NCBI RefSeq assembly: GCF_000718775.1
Contig: NZ_JOCB01000134.1
Span: 1-19,347 of the forward strand
DNA: 19,347 nucleotides
Origin: Streptomyces sp. NRRL S-31
Lineage (GTDB): Bacteria; Actinomycetota; Actinomycetes; Streptomycetales; Streptomycetaceae
Reading direction: 5' to 3'
Part shown: piece after piece, positions 7,217-13,714 of the stretch
Layout of the letters: the number at the start of each line of letters is the position of its first letter
Numbering within the stretch: the first letter of the stretch is position 1
Notes under the pieces: generated by a model
The model's database searches: none
Told to the model about the DNA's origin: nothing
What the model saw: only the letters and a program-made list of their open reading frames with translations
Program-made: the position numbers and the translations under genes

Positions 7217-7564
7217 CTACAGCAGCTTGCGGAGCCGGAAGAGATCCAGCAGGCTCGCCTCCAGCCGCACCCGGCGCGAGCCCCAGGCGGTCGCGAAGTT
7301 CAGCTCGCCGCCCACCAGGGCCACCAGGTCGTCCCCGGCCATCGCCAGCCTGATCTGCGCCTTCTCGCGCGGCGGGCCGGGGCGGGTGGCGTCCACCTCG
7401 ATCCGGCCGCCGGTCATCCGGCCGGCGAAGGTGACGTCCAGGTCGGTGATGTGGCAGCTCACCGAGCGGTCCAGCGCGGCGGCCGCGCGCACATCGCCCT
7501 CGGCGCCCCGCATGTTGTCCGAGAGCTTCTCCAGTGCGGCGCGGCACTCCTCGATCGTGGCCAT
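7217..7564 (-). CDS. Small SCP2 sterol-carrier-type domain protein
   Basis: A 115-residue protein from ATG 7564 (MATIEECRAALEKLSDNM...), about the size of a stand-alone SCP2 fold. The pattern of an N-terminal helix, then VSCHITDLDVTFAGRM, a basic strand/turn (PPREKAQIRLAMAGDDLVALVGGELNFATAW) and a hydrophobic C-terminal helix (ASLLDLFRLRKLL) matches SCP2-like proteins of actinomycetes, which bind lipids or hydrophobic ligands in a tunnel. No ligand can be named. No signal peptide is seen. It is transcribed divergently from the small gene and tlyA, with only 42 bp between starts, from a shared inverted-repeat promoter. It converges on the transporter ATPase gene with a nine-base gap. Confidence 0.82.
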   Translation of the reverse strand: MATIEECRAALEKLSDNMRGAEGDVRAAAALDRSVSCHITDLDVTFAGRMTGGRIEVDATRPGPPREKAQIRLAMAGDDLVALVGGELNFATAWGSRRVRLEASLLDLFRLRKLL

Positions 7565-7571
7565 CGCCCCC

Positions 7572-7601
7572 GACGGTACCGCAGCGGTTCGCGGTAGCGT
7601 C
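7572..7601. promoter_or_regulatory. Symmetrical divergent promoter / candidate operator
   Basis: Arms GACGGTACCGC (7572-7582) and GCGGTAGCGTC (7591-7601) are inverted repeats matching at 10 of 11 positions, separated by 8 bp. Each arm contains a TAnnnT hexamer facing outward. TAGCGT (7595-7600, plus) lies exactly -12 to -7 from ATG 7607; TACCGT (7578-7573, minus) lies -14 to -9 from ATG 7564. Each -10 falls roughly where the other promoter's -35 would be, so the two promoters should compete or be jointly controlled. Confidence 0.55.
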
Positions 7602-7606
7602 TGGGC

Positions 7607-7900
7607 ATGAGCGAGTCCGTGACCGAGGCCGGTACCGTCGCGCAGGCCGGGCCCGAAGGCGATCCCGAGCCCGCCGGCGACCCCGCCGCACCGGCCCCCC
7701 TGAACGTCCCGCGCACCCCCACCGGCGACGCCGGGGTCGACGCCCGGCTGGACCGGCTGGCCGACGCCGACCACCTCGCCACCGACGGACACGTCGAGGT
7801 GTACGAGGATGTACACAGGGGGCTGCGCGACGCGCTCACCGCGCTCGACGCCCGCCCGGGACCTCCGGCGCCCCCCTCACCGCACGGGAACAGGAGCTGA
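7607..7900 (+). CDS. Small uncharacterised protein upstream of tlyA
   Basis: A 97-residue product (MSESVTEAGTVAQAGPEG...) that I do not recognise as a named family. Residues 1-40 are Ala/Pro/Gly/Glu-rich and probably disordered. Residues about 41-83 (DAGVDARLDRLADADHLATD and the following HVEVYEDVHRGLRDALTALD) look like two amphipathic helices, and the end is Pro-rich. No cysteine, signal peptide or membrane segment is present. The start has no ribosome site but has TAGCGT at -12 to -7, implying leaderless expression. The stop at 7900 is seven bases before the tlyA start, and the AGGAG of tlyA lies inside its last codons, so the two are cotranscribed. Codon usage with G/C third positions and the tight coupling support a real gene. 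Confidence 0.78.
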   Translation: MSESVTEAGTVAQAGPEGDPEPAGDPAAPAPLNVPRTPTGDAGVDARLDRLADADHLATDGHVEVYEDVHRGLRDALTALDARPGPPAPPSPHGNRS

Positions 7901-7907
7901 ACCGAAC

Positions 7908-8723
7908 GTGGCAGGAGTCGCACGCCGCCGTCTCGACGCGGAGCTGGTCCGCCGGAAGCTCGCCCGCTCGCGCGAGCACGCCAGCCAGCTGATCGCCGCC
8001 GGACGGGTCACCGTCGGCAAGACCGTGGCGACCAAACCGGCCACCCAGGTGGAGACCGCCGCCGCGATCGTCGTCCAGGCCGACGACGGCGATCCCGACT
8101 ACGTCTCCCGGGGCGGGCACAAGCTCGCCGGCGCGCTGGCCGCCTTCGGGTCGCGCGGGCTCGTGGTCGAGGGCCGGCGCGCACTGGACGCGGGCGCGTC
8201 CACCGGCGGCTTCACCGACGTCCTGCTGCGCGCGGGCGCCGCCCACGTCGTCGCGGTGGACGTCGGCTACGGCCAGCTCGCCTGGTCTCTCCGGCAGGAT
8301 GAACGCGTCACCGTCAAGGACCGTACGAACGTACGCGAGTTGACGCTCGAGGCGATCGACGGGAAACCTGTGGACCTTGTCGTGGGCGATCTGTCCTTCA
8401 TCCCGCTCGGGCTGGTGCTGCCCGCCCTCAAGCGGTGCGTGACGCCGGAGGCCGATCTGGTGATGATGGTCAAGCCGCAGTTCGAGGTGGGCAAGGAGCG
8501 GCTGGGCAGCGGTGGTGTCGTACGGAGTCCGCAGCTGCGGGCGGAGGCCGTGCGGGGTGTGGCCGAGAAGGCGTGGGAGCTGGGGCTCGGGGTGCGGGAG
8601 GTCACCGCGAGTCCGCTGCCCGGGCCCTCGGGGAACGTCGAGTACTTTCTCTGGCTGCGGGCGGGGGCACCCCGGGTGGACCCGGCCGACGTCGACCGTG
8701 CAGTGGCGGAGGGGCCGCGTTGA
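7908..8723 (+). CDS. tlyA: TlyA family rRNA (cytidine-2'-O)-methyltransferase
   Basis: The protein has 271 residues from GTG 7908, with CAGGAG at 7891-7896. The N-terminal S4 RNA-binding domain (about 5-60, RRRLDAELVRRKLARSREHA then LIAAGRVTVGK) is followed by the linker YVSRGGHKLAGAL (65-77). An FtsJ-type Rossmann methyltransferase comes next, with SAM motif LDAGASTGGFTDVLL (93-107), VDVGYGQLAW, KDRTNVR (137-143), DLSFI (161-165) and KPQFE (189-193). TlyA in mycobacteria 2'-O-methylates one cytidine each in 16S and 23S rRNA (C1409 and C1920) and its loss gives capreomycin/viomycin resistance; all motifs here are intact, so the same activity is expected. The last codons overlap the nadK start (TTGA), indicating coupling. 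Its place before nadK and recN is the conserved actinobacterial order. Confidence 0.95.
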   Translation: MAGVARRRLDAELVRRKLARSREHASQLIAAGRVTVGKTVATKPATQVETAAAIVVQADDGDPDYVSRGGHKLAGALAAFGSRGLVVEGRRALDAGASTGGFTDVLLRAGAAHVVAVDVGYGQLAWSLRQDERVTVKDRTNVRELTLEAIDGKPVDLVVGDLSFIPLGLVLPALKRCVTPEADLVMMVKPQFEVGKERLGSGGVVRSPQLRAEAVRGVAEKAWELGLGVREVTASPLPGPSGNVEYFLWLRAGAPRVDPADVDRAVAEGPR

Positions 8724-9637
8724 CACAGAACCTGGCGCGTACTGTTTTCCTGCTCGCCCACACCGGGCGGCCCGCGGCGATCCGCAGTGCGGAACTCGTC
8801 GTCAAGGGCCTGCTGCGGCATGGCATCGGGGTGCGGGTGCTGGAGGAGGAGGCGCGCGACCTGCCGCTCCCGGACGAGGTGCGCCTCGTCAAGGAGGCCA
8901 CCCCGCAGTGCCTGGACGACTGCGAGCTGCTCATCGTCCTCGGCGGTGACGGCACGCTGCTGCGCGGGGCCGAGTTCGCTCGGGCCTCCGGGGTGCCGAT
9001 GCTCGGCGTCAACCTCGGGCGTGTCGGGTTCCTCGCGGAGGCCGAGCGGGACGACCTCGACCGCGTGGTGGACCGGGTGGTCGCGCGGTCGTACGAGGTC
9101 GAGGAGCGGATGACCGTCGACGTCGTCGTGCACCGCAACGGGGACGTCGTGCACACCGACTGGGCGCTGAACGAGGCCGCCGTGCAGAAGGCCGGCGCCG
9201 AGAAGCTGCTGGAAGTCGTCCTGGAGATCGACGGGCGCCCGGTGACCGGGTTCGGGTGCGACGGAGTGGTGCTCTCCACACCGACCGGGTCCACCGCGTA
9301 CGCGTTCTCCGCCGGGGGGCCCGTGGTGTGGCCCGAGGTGGAGGCGCTGCTGATGGTGCCGATCAGCGCGCACGCGCTGTTCGCCAAGCCGCTGGTCACC
9401 TCGCCGGACTCGGTGCTCGCCGTGGAGGTCCTGCCGCACATCCCGCCCGGGGTGCTGTGGTGCGACGGGCGGCGGACGGTCGAGCTGCCGCCCGGGGCGC
9501 GGGTCGAGGTGCGACGGGGGGCCGTGCCGGTCCGGCTGGCCCGCCTGCACCATTCGTCGTTCACCGACCGGCTGGTCGCGAAGTTCGCGCTGCCCACCAC
9601 CGGCTGGCGGGGTGCGCCGCACCACTCCTCGGAGTGA
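8720..9637 (+). CDS. nadK: NAD kinase (ATP/polyphosphate-NAD 2'-phosphotransferase)
   Basis: The protein has 305 residues from TTG 8720, which overlaps the tlyA stop by four bases; GGAGGGG just upstream supports it, and the product then starts TQNLARTVFLLAHTGR as expected. It phosphorylates NAD to NADP in the cytosol. Visible motifs are the GGDGT loop (75-79), NLGRVGFLAE (98-107), the NE pair in DWALNEAAV (151-152) that contacts NAD ribose, and the glycine/serine-rich CDGVVLSTPTGSTAY (180-194). Length and motif order are typical and nothing is missing. It is cotranscribed with tlyA and followed after 51 bp by recN. Confidence 0.96.
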   Translation: MTQNLARTVFLLAHTGRPAAIRSAELVVKGLLRHGIGVRVLEEEARDLPLPDEVRLVKEATPQCLDDCELLIVLGGDGTLLRGAEFARASGVPMLGVNLGRVGFLAEAERDDLDRVVDRVVARSYEVEERMTVDVVVHRNGDVVHTDWALNEAAVQKAGAEKLLEVVLEIDGRPVTGFGCDGVVLSTPTGSTAYAFSAGGPVVWPEVEALLMVPISAHALFAKPLVTSPDSVLAVEVLPHIPPGVLWCDGRRTVELPPGARVEVRRGAVPVRLARLHHSSFTDRLVAKFALPTTGWRGAPHHSSE

Positions 9638-9675
9638 CACGGGCGGGCCATGTGCGCTCGCCGCCCCACACCTCG

Positions 9676-9681
9676 TATGGT
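9676..9681 (+). promoter_or_regulatory. Candidate -10 hexamer TATGGT before recN
   Basis: TATGGT lies -13 to -8 from GTG 9689, one base off the exact spacing seen at several other genes here. No Shine-Dalgarno precedes GTG 9689; GGAGGAG at 9694-9700 directly abuts a later ATG and is too close to serve it. A promoter inside the nadK-recN gap would let recN be expressed apart from tlyA-nadK. No clear -35 and no LexA-type box were seen. Confidence 0.35.
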
Positions 9682-9688
9682 CTGTTCC

Positions 9689-11419
9689 GTGTTGGAGGAG
9701 ATGCGGATACGGTCGCTCGGGGTGATCGACGACGCCGTCGTCGAGCTGTCGCCGGGGTTCACCGCCGTCACCGGTGAGACGGGTGCGGGCAAGACCATGG
9801 TGGTCACCAGCCTGGGGCTGCTGCTCGGCGGCCGGGCGGACCCGGCGCTCGTGCGGATCGGGGCGGAGAAGGCGGTCGTGGAGGGACGGGTCGCCGTACC
9901 CTCCGGCGCCGCCGCCGTCGTACGCGCCGAGGAGGCCGGGGCCGAGCTGGACGACGGTGCCCTGCTGATCAGCCGTACCGTCTCCGCCGAGGGCCGCTCC
10001 CGGGCGCACCTGGGCGGACGCAGCGTGCCCGTCGGGCTGCTCGCCGAGCTGGCCGACGACCTGGTGGCCGTGCACGGGCAGACCGACCAGCAGGGGCTGC
10101 TGAAGCTGTCCCGGCAGCGGCAGGCGCTGGACCGGTACGCGGGCGAGGCCGTCGCCGCGCCGCTCGCGGCGTACACGGAGGCGTACCGGCGGCTGCGGGC
10201 CGTCTCCGCCGAGCTGGAGGAGATCACCACGCGCGCGCGTGAGCGGGCGCAGGAAGCCGACCTGCTGCGGTACGGGCTCGACGAGATCGCCGCCGTGGAG
10301 CCCCGGGCCGGCGAGGACGCGGAGCTGGCCGAGGAGGCCGAGCGGCTGGGGCACGCCGAGGGGCTGTCGTCCGCCGCGACGGTCGCGCACGCCGCTCTCG
10401 CGGGCAACCCGGAGGACCCCGAGAGCATCGACGCCTCGACGCTCGTCGCGGGCGCCCACCGGGCCCTGGAGGCCGTGCGGTCGCACGATCCGGCGCTGGC
10501 CGCGCTCGCCGACCGGATCGGGGAGATCGGCATCCTGCTCGGCGATGTGGCGGGTGAGCTGGCCGGATACGCCGACGACCTCGACGCCGACCCGCTGCGG
10601 CTGGCCGCCGTGGAGGAGCGCCGGGCCGCGCTGACCGCGCTGACGCGCAAGTACGGCGAGGACGTGGACGCGGTCCTCGCCTGGGCCGAGCGGAGCGCCG
10701 CCCGGCTCGGCGAGCTGGACGGCGACGACGAGCGGATCACCGAGCTGACCGCCGAGCGCGACGCGCTCCGCACCGGACTGGGCGCCCTCGCGCAGGCGCT
10801 GACGGACGCCCGGACCGAGGCCGCCGAGCGGTTCGCGGCGGCGGTGACCGCCGAGCTGGCCTCGCTGGCGATGCCCCACGCGCGCGTGTCCTTCGCCATC
10901 CGGCAGACCGAGGACCCGGAGGGCGTCGAGGTCGACGGCCGGACGGTCGCCTACGGCCCGTCGGGCGCGGACGAGGTCGAGCTGCTGCTCGCCCCGCACC
11001 CGGGCGCCCCGCCGCGGCCCATCGCCAAGGGCGCCTCCGGCGGTGAGCTGTCCCGTGTGATGCTCGCTGTGGAGGTGGTGTTCGCGGGTACCGACCCGGT
11101 GCCGACGTACCTCTTCGACGAGGTCGACGCGGGCGTCGGCGGCAAGGCCGCGGTCGAGATCGGCCGGCGCCTGGCGAAACTCGCCCGGACCGCGCAGGTC
11201 GTCGTGGTCACCCACCTGCCCCAGGTGGCCGCGTTCGCCGACCGGCAGCTGCTGGTGGAGAAGACCAACGACGGCTCCGTCACCCGCTCCGGCGTGAAGG
11301 TGCTGGAGGGCGAGGACCGCGTCCGCGAGCTGTCCCGCATGCTGGCGGGCCAGGAGGACTCCGAGACGGCCCGGGCCCACGCCGAGGAACTGCTGGCGAC
11401 GGCCAGGGCCGACCTCTAG
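9689..11419 (+). CDS. recN: DNA repair protein RecN
   Basis: The protein has 576 residues from GTG 9689 (MLEEMRIRSLGVIDDAVVEL...), normal for the family. RecN is an SMC-like cytosolic ATPase that acts early in repair of double-strand breaks and holds DNA ends together. Visible features are Walker A GETGAGKT (29-36), the LLGGRAD segment, VHGQTDQQ (Q-loop region), a central charged helical part of about 150-400 rich in Glu/Arg/Ala and compatible with the coiled coil, signature GASGGELSRVMLAVE (about 447-461), Walker B YLFDEVDAGVGG (about 473-484), and the VVVTHLPQVAA switch histidine segment. Other possible starts are ATG 9677, TTG 9692 and ATG 9701. It closes the tlyA-nadK-recN block; the next gene starts 30 bp later with its own -10 element. 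Confidence 0.96.
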   Translation: MLEEMRIRSLGVIDDAVVELSPGFTAVTGETGAGKTMVVTSLGLLLGGRADPALVRIGAEKAVVEGRVAVPSGAAAVVRAEEAGAELDDGALLISRTVSAEGRSRAHLGGRSVPVGLLAELADDLVAVHGQTDQQGLLKLSRQRQALDRYAGEAVAAPLAAYTEAYRRLRAVSAELEEITTRARERAQEADLLRYGLDEIAAVEPRAGEDAELAEEAERLGHAEGLSSAATVAHAALAGNPEDPESIDASTLVAGAHRALEAVRSHDPALAALADRIGEIGILLGDVAGELAGYADDLDADPLRLAAVEERRAALTALTRKYGEDVDAVLAWAERSAARLGELDGDDERITELTAERDALRTGLGALAQALTDARTEAAERFAAAVTAELASLAMPHARVSFAIRQTEDPEGVEVDGRTVAYGPSGADEVELLLAPHPGAPPRPIAKGASGGELSRVMLAVEVVFAGTDPVPTYLFDEVDAGVGGKAAVEIGRRLAKLARTAQVVVVTHLPQVAAFADRQLLVEKTNDGSVTRSGVKVLEGEDRVRELSRMLAGQEDSETARAHAEELLATARADL

Positions 11420-11437
11420 GCCCCGTTCTCCCGCGCC

Positions 11438-11443
11438 TAGGGT
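11438..11443 (+). promoter_or_regulatory. -10 hexamer TAGGGT, apparently leaderless start
   Basis: TAGGGT occupies -12 to -7 from GTG 11450, inside the 30-bp gap after recN, and no ribosome site is present before the GTG. A leaderless transcript for the membrane protein gene is the simplest reading. Read-through from recN is also possible. Confidence 0.45.
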
Positions 11444-11449
11444 GGCGGG

Positions 11450-12205
11450 GTGATCGATACGCGCACGTTCCGTTCCCTGGTCCTCGCCGCCGCCCTCACC
11501 CGGACCGGCCAGGCGCTGCTGCGCGTCGGACCGCCCGGCGGGCGGGAGCGCTGGGAGCGGCGGAACCACGCGGGACGGACCGTGGGGTTGTACGCCGGTC
11601 CCGCCGCGGCCCTGGGGGCGGCGGTCGCGGCGGGACGGGCGCACCCGGCGGCCGGGTTCGCGGTGCTGGCCGCCGGCGCCTGCGGGGCGTACGACGACGC
11701 CGCCGGGGACCACCGGCGGGGCTTCCGGGCGCATCTGGGCGCGCTGCGGTCCGGGGAGGTCACCAGCGGGGCCGTGAAGCTGTTCGGGATATCGGCCGCC
11801 GCTCTGGTGGCGGGGTCCCGGATGAAGGAGCGTCCGCTCGACAGGCTGCTCGCCGGCGTCGTCATCGCGGGCTCCGCCCACCTCGTCAACCTCCTCGACG
11901 TACGGCCCGGGCGGGCCGCCGGGGCGGTGCTCGCCCTCGGTGCGCCGGGACTGGTGCGCGCGGGGACCGGGGCCGAACTGGCCGCCGGCGCGCTGGGGGC
12001 CGCGGCCGCCGTGCTCCCGGACGACCTCGGCGAGCGCGTGATGCTCGGGGACACGGGGGCGCACGCCCTCGGCGCCGCGCTGGGGGCGGCCGTCGTGGCG
12101 GGGAACCGGCGCGCGGGACTGCTCGCGCACGCCGTCGCCCTGGTCGCCGCCGCCCGCCACGGGGACCGGCTGAGCGCCTGGGCGGGCGCCCGCGTGAGCG
12201 GCTGA
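11450..12205 (+). CDS. Short MraY/WecA-like membrane protein (polyprenyl-phosphate glycosyl-1-phosphate transferase superfamily)
   Basis: A 251-residue, Ala/Gly/Leu-rich polytopic membrane protein. Three motifs line up in order with MraY/WecA enzymes: the aspartate pair in GAYDDAAGD (82-83), NLLD (147-150) corresponding to the N-x-x-x-D motif, and LGDTGAHALG (199-208) corresponding to the M/LGDxGSxxLG loop. A lysine-bearing loop, SGAVKLFG (106-113), and RNHAGRTVGLYAGP (38-51) also resemble conserved loops. Family members transfer a sugar-1-phosphate to a polyprenyl phosphate on the inner membrane face, but are usually about 320-380 residues; this one is roughly a third shorter, with few membrane segments before the aspartate pair. 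It may be a minimal enzyme or a degenerate, non-catalytic relative. The GT4 gene downstream (286-bp gap) hints at a shared glycan pathway. Confidence 0.72.
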   Translation: MIDTRTFRSLVLAAALTRTGQALLRVGPPGGRERWERRNHAGRTVGLYAGPAAALGAAVAAGRAHPAAGFAVLAAGACGAYDDAAGDHRRGFRAHLGALRSGEVTSGAVKLFGISAAALVAGSRMKERPLDRLLAGVVIAGSAHLVNLLDVRPGRAAGAVLALGAPGLVRAGTGAELAAGALGAAAAVLPDDLGERVMLGDTGAHALGAALGAAVVAGNRRAGLLAHAVALVAAARHGDRLSAWAGARVSG

Positions 12206-12491
12206 CCTCGTGCTCTTCCCGCGCCCTCCAGGCGGCCGCGGCGAAAATCGTCTCACCCGTGTGGGTGATGTGCTCCGGCGCATTGCCCCGGCCCGTCGCA
12301 CGGGGCGCCCCGCCGGATGTCTGTGAACGGCCGTACGGCCTGGCATGCTTGACGGGGAACGCGGGGCGGGCGGCGGGTCCGGAGGGTCCGTGCGGGAGGC
12401 GCGCGGGGTACGTCCACCCGCCCTCGTCGGCCCGCTACCTTCTGTACGTTTCCCCGTGACCACCCCCGCGTGAACCAGGAGCCCCGGCCCC
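12206..12491. other. 286-bp intergenic region with small palindromes
   Basis: There is no convincing gene; a 66-codon open frame at 12259-12459 lacks a ribosome site and family resemblance. Two exact palindromic elements are present: TCACCCGTGTGGGTGA at 12253-12268 (6-bp arms, GTGT loop) and GGCCGTACGGCC at 12329-12340. Candidate -10 hexamers for the downstream glycosyltransferase gene are TACCTT (12436-12441) and TACGTT (12445-12450), without clear -35 partners. A T-run is lacking after the first palindrome, so it is not a standard terminator. Confidence 0.5.
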
Positions 12492-13646
12492 GTGAGCCCC
12501 GTGAGCAGCAACGCACCGCACGGCCCGCGGCCGCTGCGCACCGTGCAGGTGCTCGGCGGGGGCAACGCCGGCAGCAGCGCCCACGTGCGCTCCCTGGCCG
12601 AAGGACTGGTGGCGAGGGGCGTACGCGTCACCGTGTGCGCCCCCGCCGAGGCCGATCGCACCCACGACTTCTCCGGGACCGGCGCCGACCACGTGCACGT
12701 GCCGCGCAGCAGCGACCCCGTCTCCGTGGCCGCGCTCCGCACGGCCTGCGCCCACGCCGACCTGGTGCACGCGCACGGCCTGCACGCCTCCTTCCGGGCC
12801 GTGCTCGCGCTCGGCGGGCGCACCACTCCGCTGGTGGTCACCTGGCACGACCGCCCCCACGAGCGGGGGCCGCGGGCGCAGCTGCTGCGGGTGCTGGAAC
12901 GGCGGGTGGCGAAGACCGCGGCCGTGGTCCTCGGCACCAGCCCCGACCTGGTCGACCTCGCCCGGCGGACCGGCGCGCGGGACGCCCGGCTCGCCGCCGT
13001 CGGCCTGCTCCGCCGGCGCCGGTCCGGCGGACTGCTCGACGTCGTCGGCCATGACGACCCCGACCGGCTGCGGCCCAAGGCCCGTGCCGAACTCGGCGCC
13101 ATCGGCCGCCCGTTGCTCCTCGCGGCCGGCCCCCTGGACCGGCACCGCGGCCACGACGTCCTGCTCGACGCGGCCCGCGCCTGGCGGGACCTGGACCCGG
13201 TGCCCCTGGTGGTGGTCGCCGGGGAGGGGCCGCTGCGAGCGGCGCTGCAACGGCGGATCGAGGACGAGGAGCTGCCGGTGCGGCTCATCGGGCGCCGCGA
13301 GGACGTGCCCGAGCTGCTCGCCGCCGCCGACCTGGCCCTGCTGACGAGCAGCAGGGAGTCGCGGTCCGCTTTCGCCCAGGAGGCGCTGCACGCGCGCGTG
13401 CCACTCGTCGCGACCCGGGTGGGCGGCACCCCGGACCTCGTCGGCGACGCGGCCGAACTCGTCCCGTACGGCGATCCGGCGGCCCTCGCCGACACGGTCC
13501 TGCGGCTGCTCGCGGACCCCGAGCGGTGCGAGCTGCTGCGGGAGCGCGGCACCCGGCAGACCGCTACCTGGCCGACCGAGGACCAGACCGTCGCCCAGGT
13601 GCTCAGCGTCTACGACGAACTGACCCAGCCCCGGCCGCTGCCCTGA
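12492..13646 (+). CDS. GT4-family (GT-B fold) glycosyltransferase
   Basis: The protein has 384 residues from GTG 12492, with AGGAG ending about ten bases before it. An N-terminal Rossmann-like acceptor domain begins with VQVLGGGNAGSSAHVRSLAE (about 18-37), the usual GG-containing loop. DLVHAHGLHAS lies near 92-102 and VVTWHDRP near 115-122. The C-terminal donor domain contains PLLLAAGPLDRHRGHDVLLD, VVAGEGPL, and the E-x7-E motif ESRSAFAQE (E289/E297) followed by PLVATRVGGTPDLV, typical of retaining GT4 enzymes using nucleotide sugars. No membrane segment is seen, so it is cytosolic or peripheral. Donor and acceptor cannot be named. The MraY-like gene upstream suggests lipid-linked or envelope glycan work (inference). 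It converges on the PucR gene with a hairpin between. Confidence 0.9.
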   Translation: MSPVSSNAPHGPRPLRTVQVLGGGNAGSSAHVRSLAEGLVARGVRVTVCAPAEADRTHDFSGTGADHVHVPRSSDPVSVAALRTACAHADLVHAHGLHASFRAVLALGGRTTPLVVTWHDRPHERGPRAQLLRVLERRVAKTAAVVLGTSPDLVDLARRTGARDARLAAVGLLRRRRSGGLLDVVGHDDPDRLRPKARAELGAIGRPLLLAAGPLDRHRGHDVLLDAARAWRDLDPVPLVVVAGEGPLRAALQRRIEDEELPVRLIGRREDVPELLAAADLALLTSSRESRSAFAQEALHARVPLVATRVGGTPDLVGDAAELVPYGDPAALADTVLRLLADPERCELLRERGTRQTATWPTEDQTVAQVLSVYDELTQPRPLP

Positions 13647-13665
13647 AGCGGACTTGCCGGGTCCT

Positions 13666-13696
13666 GTCGTCGAACTCCCGCCCTCCGGGCGACGAC
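13666..13696. terminator. Candidate hairpin terminator between convergent genes
   Basis: GTCGTCG (13666-13672) pairs with CGACGAC (13690-13696), and CCCG (13677-13680) pairs with CGGG (13686-13689) inside it, leaving a four-base asymmetric bulge on one side. It sits in the 68-bp gap between the ends of the glycosyltransferase and PucR genes. There is no T-run on either side, so termination would be of the T-less type common in GC-rich actinomycetes. Confidence 0.5.
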
Positions 13697-13714
13697 GCGA
13701 ATTGTCAGAATGCC

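Noticed and set aside
12259..12459. 66-codon open frame after the MraY-like gene
   Set aside because: It lacks a ribosome site or leaderless -10, its composition resembles intergenic sequence, and it shows no recognisable motif.
8267..13552. Minus-strand open frame of 1761 codons opposite nadK, recN and the glycosyltransferase
   Set aside because: It overlaps several well-supported genes in antisense, has extreme low-complexity composition and no start site; an artefact of high GC.
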